A DNA stretch of 38,792 nucleotides from a virus, in the IMG/VR virus record IMGVR_UViG_3300028548_006240, positions 1 to 38,792 of that record; one strand, 5' to 3'. Position 1 is the first letter of the stretch. Each line of letters starts with the position of its first letter. The notes beneath the pieces were generated by a model. It searched no databases and was not told the origin of the DNA. It worked only from the letters and a program-made list of their open reading frames with translations. Made by a program: the position numbers and the translations under genes. Positions 28,329 to 37,664 of the stretch are shown here, piece after piece.

Positions 28329-30734
28329 TTAAAAGTCAGAGTACAATATAGATGTTGTAGTTCCCCATGTACCAATACTAGCGTCTATCGTCCCGCTTTC
28401 TTTAAATGCTATAACTTGAACAAAGGCGCTATTAGTACCCGCTGACCTAGATAGCGCCCCATAAGAACCGCTACTACCATCAATGGTCGCCGTACCTTTT
28501 AAGTTGATGGTCATCACCCCCCTTGCCAATGGTTTATTACCAAATACAGCGGCACCGGAGCCTATTTTTATATCAGAAAAATCAATAATTACATCTAATA
28601 TTCCAGCTGTATCTATCATTGTTCTGCTGTCAGATTGAAAGGCGCTAGCATTAGGGATTTGCACTTCAACACCTACCATAGTTAAAGAGCCTGTCGATCC
28701 AAACGCTATATTTGCAACACGATCCCCGAACGCTGTCCAATCAATAATAGGCTTAGCAACTGCATCACCCCATGTACTTATTTTAAGCTCTATACTACCA
28801 GGTAAAACAGCAAACGCACCCATTGTAAATGTGCCGCCCTTTTTGAGTTTTATCTCATAGCTACCGACCTCATCCATGCGCTTCAATGCCTCCTCTAATG
28901 TTTTTAAAGGCGCAACAGCTGTAGCTGATCCCGTCAACCTTAACATTCCACTATTAGAGTCATCACCTAGAGCATCATCAAGGAATAGGGTTTTTACTGG
29001 TTGTCTTTCATAGGTGTCAATCCAAAGTTGACGCTGCCCCTTCCTACCTATTTTTGTAGACTCTCGCTCGTAGTTGTCACCGTCTTTGGGGTATGTTCCG
29101 TAAACCTCTAGCTGCGAATCTGTAGGTGAGATACCCGCATCATACAATAAACCATAGTTGCCATCTGGCTTGTCTAGTACATACTCACCGTCACCACGCA
29201 TAACAAACAGCACAACAGAGGGAGAAAAGAAGTGAGGATTATTAACTACTATCTTAGATAGATTGCCTTCAAAACACATCTCTTGTATATTCTCAACCCA
29301 TAACTCATCAAAGACAATCTGGCTAAAATCCGAACACCTAACCAACCTGTCCCAATGTTCCATAACGTCCATTTTAGAGCTTACTATTGCCGTGCCTGTT
29401 AAGTATATGCCCGTATTCATAAAGCGAGTTGATGTAGGGTTGGTTGTGGAGTCTTCCGCATCAACATAAGGCGCGTTAATATCAGTTAGCGGCTCGTCAT
29501 CCCTCCATAGGTTTATATAGTTACCGTAAGACATTATGCCATTGACTACGCCCGCATAAGCAATACCCGTACCTTTCGCTAGTATAAGGTTATTTGTGTT
29601 TTTAGCAGCCCAGCAACCCGTAACCATGACAGCGGTAATAAACCCCTCAATAATACAGTGGTCAAACTCAAAACCTGGGGCCGCCGCGAACCTAATCCCA
29701 CCATAAATAGAAGCATCGTCGTGGTTTGATATAATGGTTAAATTCTTAAACTTAACGCCGCCCATTTTTGTAGATGTGGAGCCGATGCCTGTACCCGTAA
29801 CCCGATCAAGGCTAGGTTGCCTAACGCCACTAACATCAAAAGGCGCAGTGTCAAATACATATTGCCCTTTATCTAGGAAGTCACAAAAGAAAAATGAATC
29901 GCCGCTATGCTCGTTAAAGTCCTGCCTAAACTCAATCCCGCGCTCTATCCCTACGATTGCAACGTAAGGGTTGCACAGTATTTGGCTAGTAAGCCTGTAC
30001 AATTCAGGGGGAACTACTACCTCACCGGATTGGTTATTATCTATATCTTGGCCGGTTGCTGGCACTGTGCCTTTCCATAAAAAGCTGTTGATTAGGTTTA
30101 TTGCGTGTTGAACATGCCCCGTGGCATCGTTGGCTTTTCCAGTTGGTGCGCCGATGTGCTGTAGATTTACGCTGCTATCAATAGGTAGATTTAAGCTTTG
30201 ATTAACTTGGTCGCTGGCAATTATATTTTTATCGTTACCAGCTCCTGTGCCGGTTATAACATCAAAATACGCATCCCTATCAACTAGATATATTCTTTTG
30301 CCAACAGGGAATGACGCGGTAAATGCCTCATACTCTGCGACTGTGGCGAAACCATAAGTTTGTGATAGGTCGTTTATTATGCCGCCTTGAAATAACACCC
30401 AGTCACTGATGTTAAATGTTACGCCTGTTGTAAATGGAAACGGCTTTGATGGGATGTAAATATCGCCCGCTGTTGCTGGGTATCTATGCGCCCGTAAATC
30501 ACTAACCAATAAACTAGCCGACCAATCACGGATTGGATCGTCATAAATAACGCCGAGCTTATTTAATCGACCCTGTATCGTATCTGTTACTTCACCAAAT
30601 CTGTTAGTAGATGTTGTGATAGGTGCGCCACCTTCAACGGCTCCCGTGCGAGATGTTGCCACCTCGCCGAGTGTTGTCGCGTCAGTTTTCGCGTTTATTA
30701 AATCTTCCGTATTTATTTGATCTTCGCAAGCCAT
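28329..30734 (-). CDS. Tail spike/fibre with beta-helix domain
   Basis: An 801-aa protein, last of the tail operon. The N-terminal 90 residues would attach to the tail tip. Residues about 180-480 read as a pectate-lyase-like beta-helix (short repeated strands, e.g. KFKNLTIISNHDDASIYGG, FEFDHCIIEGFITAVMV), typical of spikes that bind or cut surface polysaccharide. A second beta-rich part follows and the C-terminus may be a trimerisation or receptor domain. It ends against the terminator. Confidence 0.7.
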   Translation of the reverse strand: MACEDQINTEDLINAKTDATTLGEVATSRTGAVEGGAPITTSTNRFGEVTDTIQGRLNKLGVIYDDPIRDWSASLLVSDLRAHRYPATAGDIYIPSKPFPFTTGVTFNISDWVLFQGGIINDLSQTYGFATVAEYEAFTASFPVGKRIYLVDRDAYFDVITGTGAGNDKNIIASDQVNQSLNLPIDSSVNLQHIGAPTGKANDATGHVQHAINLINSFLWKGTVPATGQDIDNNQSGEVVVPPELYRLTSQILCNPYVAIVGIERGIEFRQDFNEHSGDSFFFCDFLDKGQYVFDTAPFDVSGVRQPSLDRVTGTGIGSTSTKMGGVKFKNLTIISNHDDASIYGGIRFAAAPGFEFDHCIIEGFITAVMVTGCWAAKNTNNLILAKGTGIAYAGVVNGIMSYGNYINLWRDDEPLTDINAPYVDAEDSTTNPTSTRFMNTGIYLTGTAIVSSKMDVMEHWDRLVRCSDFSQIVFDELWVENIQEMCFEGNLSKIVVNNPHFFSPSVVLFVMRGDGEYVLDKPDGNYGLLYDAGISPTDSQLEVYGTYPKDGDNYERESTKIGRKGQRQLWIDTYERQPVKTLFLDDALGDDSNSGMLRLTGSATAVAPLKTLEEALKRMDEVGSYEIKLKKGGTFTMGAFAVLPGSIELKISTWGDAVAKPIIDWTAFGDRVANIAFGSTGSLTMVGVEVQIPNASAFQSDSRTMIDTAGILDVIIDFSDIKIGSGAAVFGNKPLARGVMTINLKGTATIDGSSGSYGALSRSAGTNSAFVQVIAFKESGTIDASIGTWGTTTSILYSDF

Positions 30735-30785
30735 TTGTTGTGCCTTTTAAGTTGTTTATTTTATAAGTGTATCATTAATTGAGAT

Positions 30786-33335
30786 TTACGAAAAACCGAG
30801 ATCGAAGCCTAAGTTAAACGATGAGCCTGTAACGTCACTATCATTCTGATAATAAAGCGGCGAGTAGTTTATAGCTTTAATTTTAACGTATTGATCACCG
30901 CTTGGCGCTATCTCTTGCGCGATCATTAGTTGAGCATCTAGCCTTGCTTCATTTCCAAAGCTAAACTCAGTTTTCAGCGCGTCGTTACCGGTGTAAATTA
31001 ACTCGCTCGGTAACTCTATCAGAGTAACTACGTTTTTAAATTCAGTAGCGGTAACTAACATGCTTTCGGTTGAACCGTCACGTTTTTTTAATATTATGGA
31101 ATGAGCATCGCCAGCAGTAAAAACCAAATCCTGTGATAGTGTTAATTCCAGTCCGTTTACAGCCACTACATAGCCATCAAAAGTAAAAACGCGCGACCCT
31201 TTAACGACAGATATTAATGACTGAGGTTTGACAAATCTACCCTCGGCAGTTGCGCCAAAATCAACGATTATCTCTTGGTACTTCTGCTTGTTAAATATCC
31301 GCATCATGTGCCAATTGGCTTGCTCTTTGCCTTTGATGCCGGTTAATTCCACTCGATTAGGATTTACCCCGCTTCTGTCGGCGGGAAAGAATAAGGTTTC
31401 TTTGTCGTATGTAGTGTCGTCGGTATAAACAAACTCAATTGAGTCTTTAGAGTCTGAAGTGTTGCGTTTTCTGTTCCATGTTTCGGCGTTTGGCTGTTTG
31501 GACCTGTGGGTAAAAACCATTGCCGGTACTGATTGAGGGGACTCAAAAAACCCTTTTAAAATCCTACCTTCTCGCCATAGAGTTATAAATGCAGCCTTAG
31601 CGGTACTCATAAATGTTTCTTGTGCGCTTAATGATGTTGAATCAAAAGAGTAATTAAACTGGCCCGCGTTATCTGTGCCGAAATAAGTTTCACATTCATC
31701 TTGTAAGCTCACCAGTAAATCTAAGTCTAGCTCTCCTTTGCTCCTGCGGCCAATATAAGGATCTAAAGCCAACCTGATGAGTGATTGTATGGCTTGGGTG
31801 TTTGGTGTGTATTCTGTGGCGAATGCGCCGTTATCGTATTTCTGTACTAGCTCAGTTACAACACAATTTAATTCAGGGGTTTTTGTTGCTGTGGTCAAAA
31901 ATTCATTGGTTCGCTTGGTTTGTATTGTTGTTACGTTGCCGAATTCAAGCTTGTCAGTGTTTATCAGGCCAAATACAGAATTTAGTTTGATCTCGTCAAT
32001 AACATTGCCGTTAAAATCAAAATCTAGCGGCGTAACTCTTTTTACACTCCATTCGACAAAGGCTGGGGCTCCCATATCTATATCGGTAGTACTTCCTTTT
32101 TTGTTTGAGTTCCTGCCTGTTATGGTTTGTGGATCAGTAGTTAACACTCCTATTGGTTGCCCGTTATCATCTAGCTTTTGATACATAACGGCATATTCAA
32201 CAGTAGCCCTACTCCATCCTGTGCTATTTTCCTTGTACATACCATTAAGCGCCGTTACGTTTACCAGCAATCTGCTTACTTTGAATGATGTCATTTTAAA
32301 CGGACCGATCAATACGTCTGTTATTTGCTCTATTTTAGTACTAAAGCTATCAACAAGAATTAATGGGTGTTCTGGGTCTATTTCTCCCCAGCTAGGATCG
32401 TCAGAGATATCAAACCTCATTATTGTCTCGCTAACTTCGGTAACTGTATTGGTTAGCTGACCAAACTGTATGTTGTCAAAACCTTCTTCTCCATCTGGTA
32501 CGCTAACGTAAAAATTAACTAGGTTAACGATGTCGCCAACTTCAAAATTCTCTCTAAAGTCTTGTGAATTCGTTGTTATGTGACCATCTTGAAATGCTCT
32601 TGCATCAGATGTTAAAACCAATGTATTAAGGTTGTTAGGGGTAAGTACTTGCCCTATAGCGTCGGCTGATTGAGTAACGCCGAAAACATCCTCTTTAATT
32701 AGATCTCCTATTTGCTTATCTGGTATTATACGTTCGCCGTTTATTTTTTGGTTAGGTGATTTATTAGCTCCATAAACGCCAGCACTTGACCCTTGAACGT
32801 CAGCAAGCAGGGTGTTGCCCTCTTTTATATCTTCAATTACTAGGTTGTTTCTAGCAACACAGTAATAACCAACACGCACCTCAATATCATCAACAAATCT
32901 AGAATATTCACGAGATAAAATGTCGGGTATTGATTTGATTTTGCCGCACACATCAACTATCCGTTGATTAGGTCGCGCCCTGTTATTTCTGTCAGACAGG
33001 CTGTTGTTAGGACTTTGCTGTGACCTGTTAAGGTTTGGCAATGCCGCCGGTTTAATTGTTAAAGCAGCAACAACTAAAACAGCAGCAATAACATAGGCAA
33101 CTGCTATAGCTGAGCTAGGTAACAAAAATACACTAATTTCACTAGCTGATTTTATCTGCTCAAAGTCTCGGCTAATCTCATGCTCTTTACTTAGATTGTC
33201 TTTATATACTGAAAAGTTCTGACCCTTATGTATGTTTTTTAATATCCAATCGACCGCCGTACCATCATGGTTAATAACCTCTAGATTATACTCACTAGCA
33301 TCATCTTTTTTCGTGTAAAAATTAATTAGCGCCAT
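30786..33335 (-). CDS. Tail tip protein, TipJ/host-specificity family
   Basis: An 849-aa protein after the NlpC/P60 gene, the lambda gpK-J order. A hydrophobic segment (about residues 71-92) and the IVDVCGKIKSIPDIL stretch are typical of TipJ-type proteins; later come RVGYYCVARNNLVIEDIKEG and, near residue 600, MVFTHRSKQPN. It forms the tail tip and likely contacts the receptor. Confidence 0.8.
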   Translation of the reverse strand: MALINFYTKKDDASEYNLEVINHDGTAVDWILKNIHKGQNFSVYKDNLSKEHEISRDFEQIKSASEISVFLLPSSAIAVAYVIAAVLVVAALTIKPAALPNLNRSQQSPNNSLSDRNNRARPNQRIVDVCGKIKSIPDILSREYSRFVDDIEVRVGYYCVARNNLVIEDIKEGNTLLADVQGSSAGVYGANKSPNQKINGERIIPDKQIGDLIKEDVFGVTQSADAIGQVLTPNNLNTLVLTSDARAFQDGHITTNSQDFRENFEVGDIVNLVNFYVSVPDGEEGFDNIQFGQLTNTVTEVSETIMRFDISDDPSWGEIDPEHPLILVDSFSTKIEQITDVLIGPFKMTSFKVSRLLVNVTALNGMYKENSTGWSRATVEYAVMYQKLDDNGQPIGVLTTDPQTITGRNSNKKGSTTDIDMGAPAFVEWSVKRVTPLDFDFNGNVIDEIKLNSVFGLINTDKLEFGNVTTIQTKRTNEFLTTATKTPELNCVVTELVQKYDNGAFATEYTPNTQAIQSLIRLALDPYIGRRSKGELDLDLLVSLQDECETYFGTDNAGQFNYSFDSTSLSAQETFMSTAKAAFITLWREGRILKGFFESPQSVPAMVFTHRSKQPNAETWNRKRNTSDSKDSIEFVYTDDTTYDKETLFFPADRSGVNPNRVELTGIKGKEQANWHMMRIFNKQKYQEIIVDFGATAEGRFVKPQSLISVVKGSRVFTFDGYVVAVNGLELTLSQDLVFTAGDAHSIILKKRDGSTESMLVTATEFKNVVTLIELPSELIYTGNDALKTEFSFGNEARLDAQLMIAQEIAPSGDQYVKIKAINYSPLYYQNDSDVTGSSFNLGFDLGFS

Positions 33336-33679
33336 AGTGTGTAATTCTCATAAGGTTTTATAAATTCAATAAATGTTTCTTTAACCACTTGCTTTAGTGG
33401 TCTTGAACAGTGCATAACATCGCCGCCGTATGATATACCGCAATGATAAACCGCGCCTTTCTTAACTATGACAATATCAAAATCTTGCTTATCTGTAACT
33501 AGTGTTAAGCCATGTTCAAGCTTCTGCATTTGTGCAGTAATCAGCTTAAAGGCGTTGGCAATATTTGACGGTTTGAATAGCTTGGTTTTAATGTTGTTAT
33601 CAGCCCGTACACTTGCGACATAATCCCAGCAATTAAAAACCCTAAAGCTGTAAGGTGTGCCAATTTTAAAATCAATCAT
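33326..33679 (-). CDS. NlpC/P60-like tail tip peptidase
   Basis: A 117-aa protein. RVFNCWDYVASVRAD holds the catalytic Cys and YHCGISYGGDVMHCS the His region, as in the short NlpC/P60 domains of lambda gpK-type proteins. It would cut peptidoglycan during DNA entry or take part in tip assembly. Overlaps both neighbours. Confidence 0.75.
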   Translation of the reverse strand: MIDFKIGTPYSFRVFNCWDYVASVRADNNIKTKLFKPSNIANAFKLITAQMQKLEHGLTLVTDKQDFDIVIVKKGAVYHCGISYGGDVMHCSRPLKQVVKETFIEFIKPYENYTLWR

Positions 33680-34173
33680 ACGGCACCTCTTAGCATCGGG
33701 AAACGCTCAAAACTAAACACCTCGCCAGTTTCGTTTTGGTTAAGGTTCGGCGCTCCACACTGCATGGTAAACGTGCCAAGTTTTTGAGGTATAGATTTAA
33801 CCGTGTACTCTATAAACTCCGCAGGAGCATCTAAGGCCGTAGAAACATAAACACCATAACCAACTATAATATCTTCGTTATCTCCTAGCGGTATGCGGTC
33901 AAGCTCGTCGTCAAGCTCATTGTTTTCGTCGCCGATAGTAAAGCTAGCTTGTTGATCTAAATCATTAGAGTTTTGCGCGTTAGTCGATGAAATATTAGCA
34001 GGTAAAAACGTTACTGTTTCGCCCGTGGTTAATTTTGCGGTTAACGGCGCGCTATTAAATACGTAATATCTGGTAGCTGTCATTTTGCTATGACTAATAA
34101 ATATAGTTTCAAAAAATGTTTCACTTTCAGGCTGACTATTTAAAAGTACCTCATACTGTTCAAATTCTGTCAT
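33676..34173 (-). CDS. Tail protein, DUF1833 family
   Basis: A 165-aa protein overlapping both neighbours by ATGA. FETIFISHSKMTATRYYV near the N-terminus, an ASFTIGDENNELDDELDRI mid-part and TVKSIPQKLGTFTMQCGAP are typical of DUF1833, a distal-tail protein located between tape measure and tail tip genes. Confidence 0.75.
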   Translation of the reverse strand: MTEFEQYEVLLNSQPESETFFETIFISHSKMTATRYYVFNSAPLTAKLTTGETVTFLPANISSTNAQNSNDLDQQASFTIGDENNELDDELDRIPLGDNEDIIVGYGVYVSTALDAPAEFIEYTVKSIPQKLGTFTMQCGAPNLNQNETGEVFSFERFPMLRGAV

Positions 34174-34649
34174 TCAAAATAACTCCCTGTAACAAAACCC
34201 TCGAAAGCGTTTATGATATCGCAAGACTGATCGCCGTAACAATCATATAACTGATAAAGTTTATCGCAAACTTCATTTTGTGAGGGTGTAACCTCTGCCG
34301 TAGCGGTAAAATTAACATACCAATTATTATGGCTTGGCCTATTGGCTTTGAATGTGCCAGGTTTGATGAAACACTGATGCTCTTCAATGCCGGTTCCGCT
34401 GTCTAAATTCATTTTAAACGAATTAGCGCCGTGATTTATCGTGATATCATAAAACTGCAACAGTATTTTATATTGAAAGTCGCTAAGTATAAAATTAAGG
34501 CTGAACGGTACGGGCTCAAGCGTGTGCTTTAAAGCCTGCCTAGCAACACCGCCCTGTGTCGGAGTTTGAAATACATTTGCCCCGCGACTCATTGAGTAAG
34601 TCTTATTGGTTAGTGGCTTGATTGGCCTTGGAAAGTAAAAATCACCCAT
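34170..34649 (-). CDS. Minor tail protein (distal tail type)
   Basis: A 159-aa protein directly after the tape measure gene, lambda gpM position. It opens with MGDFYFPRPIKPLTNKTYSM and continues beta-rich (PVPFSLNFILSDFQYKILLQ-like core), with four cysteines near the C-terminus (LYQLYDCYGDQSCDI). Likely the distal ring that links tube to tip. Confidence 0.65.
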   Translation of the reverse strand: MGDFYFPRPIKPLTNKTYSMSRGANVFQTPTQGGVARQALKHTLEPVPFSLNFILSDFQYKILLQFYDITINHGANSFKMNLDSGTGIEEHQCFIKPGTFKANRPSHNNWYVNFTATAEVTPSQNEVCDKLYQLYDCYGDQSCDIINAFEGFVTGSYFE

Positions 34650-36727
34650 TATCTGCGAGCCTCTAAAGTTGTGGTTGCTGCGAATGTTTTACGCAATTCT
34701 GAATTAGGGTTGCTGGCATCAAGCGCCGTTGTATCTCGTATCAATTGTATGATGCGACCATCGTCATCAGTGCTTGTTTCAATGCTCACACCGTTTGAGC
34801 TTTGATCAATGTTGACAATATTAATCGTCGGACTTGATGAGCCGCCCTCACCCATTAATTGCTGCATTTGTTGCTTAGTTCTTATTCTACTTGACGAGCT
34901 CGGCGTTAGTATTTCTAATTGGCCACGCTCAGCAACAGTTGAAGATTGACCGGCTGATAAATTTCCCCCTTGCTCGCGAGATGAGGTTATAGCTCTGACA
35001 TTAGCTATACCCGCCGCCACTGCCGTTGCTGCCGCTACCGGTGCAAGTGCTAGACCTGCGGGGCCAATTTCAAGCGCCGAAGTGTAAGCCGATGCCGCAC
35101 CAGCATAAGTGTTAACTAAAGCACTAGCCACAGCAGCAGCTTTAAACATGCCCGATTCTTTTTCGGATGCCGCCGCTAAAGCACTAAACGCGCCGCTAAT
35201 AATTCCTAATTTGGCCGCTTGTGCCGCTTGTTCTTGTTTTGTTTTCTTGTCGTTCTTATCTTTGTTGGCCTTGATATCTTTGTCGTAAAGTTCTTGCCTA
35301 TCAGCCTGCGCCTTTTCTTCAATTTCTTTTTTTGCAGCGTTAAAAAGTGTAAGCCCTTCAAGTTCTAAAATATTACTACTATTTAACCTTTCAAGTCTCG
35401 CCGTTTCTTTTGCGTCAATGGCCTGTAATTCAGAGTTGTTAAGGTTTAATAACGTGGTTAATTCCCTTTTTGCGGCAGCCTCCATGGTCGCCTGCCTCTT
35501 ATCATCTATCTCTTTTTGTTTAGATAGTTTTAGATCTGATTCTTCCTTTGCTGCCTTGTTTGTGGCGATCCTTGTTTCAGCCTCTCTTTTTGCGGCATCT
35601 TCGCGTTTTTTAGCCAGTACATCTTCTGCATCTTGCGCCTTAATTGATAAGTTTAGCGCCTCTTTATATGTGGCAACGTTCTTTTTAATTAATGCCTCTT
35701 GATTCCTATAGGATAAAGTAGTCCTATCAGTCATCTGCAATAAATCTTGTTGTGATTTAGTTAGCTCATCAAATGCCGCCGCCGTTGTTGCTATTAACTC
35801 GCTAGCGTCCGTTGGTGCTAATGCGTCAGATAGTAATTTGGCAGCAATACCGGCCCCTTTTATTATTCTTGTCCAAGTAGATAAAGCGCCGGAATTTTTC
35901 GCCACTGTTCTTGATAACTCGTCCCAGTTATGGCCTAACGTATCAATTGCACCAGATAACGTACCATTAGCCACCGACTCCGCTACGCCATCAACCTGCC
36001 CAGCGATAGCAGCAAGGATAATGCCTTGCGCTTTAAATACATCCCCAGCATTTACCGCATCTTGTGCTAACTGTTTTTGTGTTTCTGATAATGTGACACC
36101 AACGCGGGATAATGCCGCCATGCCTTTAATGGGATCTTGTAAAGCTTTACCAAGCAAAATAGCGTTTGATTCTATTGAGCCAAAACCCGCCTCGGCTAAA
36201 TCTTGTGATAATTTAATAGTTTTAGTAAATTCAGCACCTAACACCCTGTTAAATGTTAGCAGCTTGGCCTGTGCTTTTTGTACGGCATCAACACTGGTCA
36301 GGGTTGCTAAGGCTAAGTTTTCAGCCTCTTTTAATAGTTGTTCACCAGTAAAGCCAACACCAGCGCCGGTAGCTTTAATGGCGGCATTAACTCGGCGTAA
36401 ATTAACATCGTACTCATCAAGAGCAGATACGCCTTTAACTATTGCAAAGCTTGTTGCCACGATAGCAGCAGCAAAGCCAGCAAAGGCGATTGCGCCACTA
36501 TTGGCAAGACTTGTAATGGCTGTTATGCGTGAAGATATACCGCCAAGTGGGCCATCAATAGCCGCAACAGCTCGGGCAGCATTTGAGCCGAATGTTTTAA
36601 ATGTTTTGCCGGTTTTCTTTACGTTAATATCAACAACTTTAGCTGTTTTAGCTATTTTGTTTAATTCTTTCTCGGCCTTGACTGCGCCCTTTGTTGATAC
36701 TACGGCGGTTAAGCGTGCTTCTGCCAT
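34649..36727 (-). CDS. Tape measure protein
   Basis: The frame opens at 36790 but the ATG at 36727 (MAEARLTAVVST) has AAGGTG upstream. The 692-aa product has a hydrophobic stretch (IAFAGFAAAIVATSFAIVKG), a long Ala/Lys/Glu coiled-coil (DAAKREAETRIATNKAAKEE), a second hydrophobic region of small residues and a C-terminal AERGQLEILTPSSSSRI tail. It sets tail length; about 690 residues suggests a tail near 100 nm by the usual proportion. Confidence 0.85.
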   Translation of the reverse strand: MAEARLTAVVSTKGAVKAEKELNKIAKTAKVVDINVKKTGKTFKTFGSNAARAVAAIDGPLGGISSRITAITSLANSGAIAFAGFAAAIVATSFAIVKGVSALDEYDVNLRRVNAAIKATGAGVGFTGEQLLKEAENLALATLTSVDAVQKAQAKLLTFNRVLGAEFTKTIKLSQDLAEAGFGSIESNAILLGKALQDPIKGMAALSRVGVTLSETQKQLAQDAVNAGDVFKAQGIILAAIAGQVDGVAESVANGTLSGAIDTLGHNWDELSRTVAKNSGALSTWTRIIKGAGIAAKLLSDALAPTDASELIATTAAAFDELTKSQQDLLQMTDRTTLSYRNQEALIKKNVATYKEALNLSIKAQDAEDVLAKKREDAAKREAETRIATNKAAKEESDLKLSKQKEIDDKRQATMEAAAKRELTTLLNLNNSELQAIDAKETARLERLNSSNILELEGLTLFNAAKKEIEEKAQADRQELYDKDIKANKDKNDKKTKQEQAAQAAKLGIISGAFSALAAASEKESGMFKAAAVASALVNTYAGAASAYTSALEIGPAGLALAPVAAATAVAAGIANVRAITSSREQGGNLSAGQSSTVAERGQLEILTPSSSSRIRTKQQMQQLMGEGGSSSPTINIVNIDQSSNGVSIETSTDDDGRIIQLIRDTTALDASNPNSELRKTFAATTTLEARR

Positions 36728-36780
36728 TGCGATCACCTTGTTAATTATGTACTTAAGAGTATAGCAATAACTCAGGGTAC

Positions 36781-36804
36781 AAAAAAGCACCCGTTAAGGT
36801 GCTT
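36781..36804 (-). terminator. Intrinsic terminator before tape measure gene
   Basis: Read leftward, AAGCACC/GGTGCTT (36804-36798 with 36791-36785), 7 bp with a 6-nt loop, then four to six T. It lies between the chaperone genes and tape measure, so partial termination would keep tape measure below tail tube level. Confidence 0.75.
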
Positions 36805-36807
36805 AGT

Positions 36808-37565
36808 TTAGTTTGAGTACTTATCAAATATTGAACTCATTGAAAGTATCGCTTTAATTTCCCACTTGTGAAGCTCTAGGCCTGTTAACAGCGAGTTGTA
36901 ATGTATGTCGCTATAACTTAATCCCTCACGCGGCATTAGCTTAAAGCCTTCCTCTGTGGGAACTCTGTTAAATCTAATGTCCATAAATAGATCATACAAA
37001 TACCTTAGCTGCTCAGGTAGTTCAATTTTGCTATCTTCAATCGGTGCGCCCATCGCCTTTAAAGCTTTGATATGGTCGGACTCGCTACCACCATGCTTGT
37101 TAGCTCTTACTCCGCTGAAAATATCATCAGCGTAAGTAAGTAAGGCATTTACTTTTTTTCTAAGTAATTACCTGGGGTTGTGGCGTGTGCGATAACGGCA
37201 AAGGCTAAACCTTGATTCTGGTTTAATAGCTCGGTTAATGCGTCCGGTGTGAATTCACCAAATGACCAGTCATCGACGAGGTTTAATGCTAATTCAATCT
37301 CAACTAATTCTTTTTGATCACGGTTAAACTCAGCTTTATTAACTTTACCCTTGATGGTTTCAGATTTTTCAGCAGCATCAGCGTAGCCTATTTGTGCGTT
37401 AATTCTGGCGCGTTGAATAGATTTTGCCTCGATACCTTTGACCATTAAAAAGCAGCCTGTGTCTTTGTCATCATACATTAGTGACATTTTAGTGGCTGTT
37501 TCGTTTTTGTCTTTCGTCATAAAGTCAGAAAGTTGATAGGTTTTTGCTTTGGTTTTAGTAGTCAT
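36808..37565 (-). CDS. Tail assembly chaperone fusion (G-T) by -1 frameshift
   Basis: The upstream frame (37565-37149) ends at a slippery A AAA AAG. Slipping back one base gives KK-VNALLTYADDIFSG and continues through the 81-aa frame (GAPIEDSKIELPEQLRYLYD) to the stop at 36808, a product of about 252 aa. No in-frame stop interrupts the join. This matches lambda G/GT, where the fusion recruits tail tube subunits to the tape measure. Confidence 0.85.
37106..37140 (-). promoter_or_regulatory. Frameshift-stimulating hairpin
   Basis: CTTAC/GTAAG and CGCTGA/TCAGCG stack into an 11-bp stem with a small internal loop. It begins 11 nt after the slippery heptamer. Confidence 0.65.
37149..37565 (-). 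CDS. Tail assembly chaperone (G)
   Basis: A 138-aa soluble protein (AKTYQLSDFMTKDKN, SIQRARINAQIGYADAAEK, DDWSFGEFTPDALTELLNQN) directly downstream of the tail tube gene. This is the major product; it ends LEKK at the slippery site. Lambda gpG-like in place and size. Confidence 0.8.
   Translation of the reverse strand: MTTKTKAKTYQLSDFMTKDKNETATKMSLMYDDKDTGCFLMVKGIEAKSIQRARINAQIGYADAAEKSETIKGKVNKAEFNRDQKELVEIELALNLVDDWSFGEFTPDALTELLNQNQGLAFAVIAHATTPGNYLEKK
37152..37158 (-). promoter_or_regulatory. -1 ribosomal frameshift site
   Basis: A AAA AAG read leftward in the G frame, immediately before the TAA stop. Confidence 0.85.
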
Positions 37566-37611
37566 TATTTAATGTCCGTTAAATTATGTTATTGCCCGTT
37601 AGTGATGGCAA

Positions 37612-37657
37612 GGCACGACCACGGACGGGATCGGGCCTCTTTACTCTTTCGAGTGCC
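37612..37657 (-). other. Hairpin between tail tube and chaperone genes
   Basis: GGCAC/GTGCC closing stem around a GC-rich core, no T run. It resembles the 1904-1950 element in outline and may act in mRNA processing. Confidence 0.4.
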
Positions 37658-37664
37658 AAAGGCT

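Noticed and set aside
31777-32181. Plus-strand 134-aa open frame
   Set aside because: Shadow of the tail tip gene; no RBS, no neighbours on that strand.
35838-36764. Plus-strand 308-aa open frame
   Set aside because: Antisense of the Ala-rich tape measure gene; low-complexity and without an RBS.
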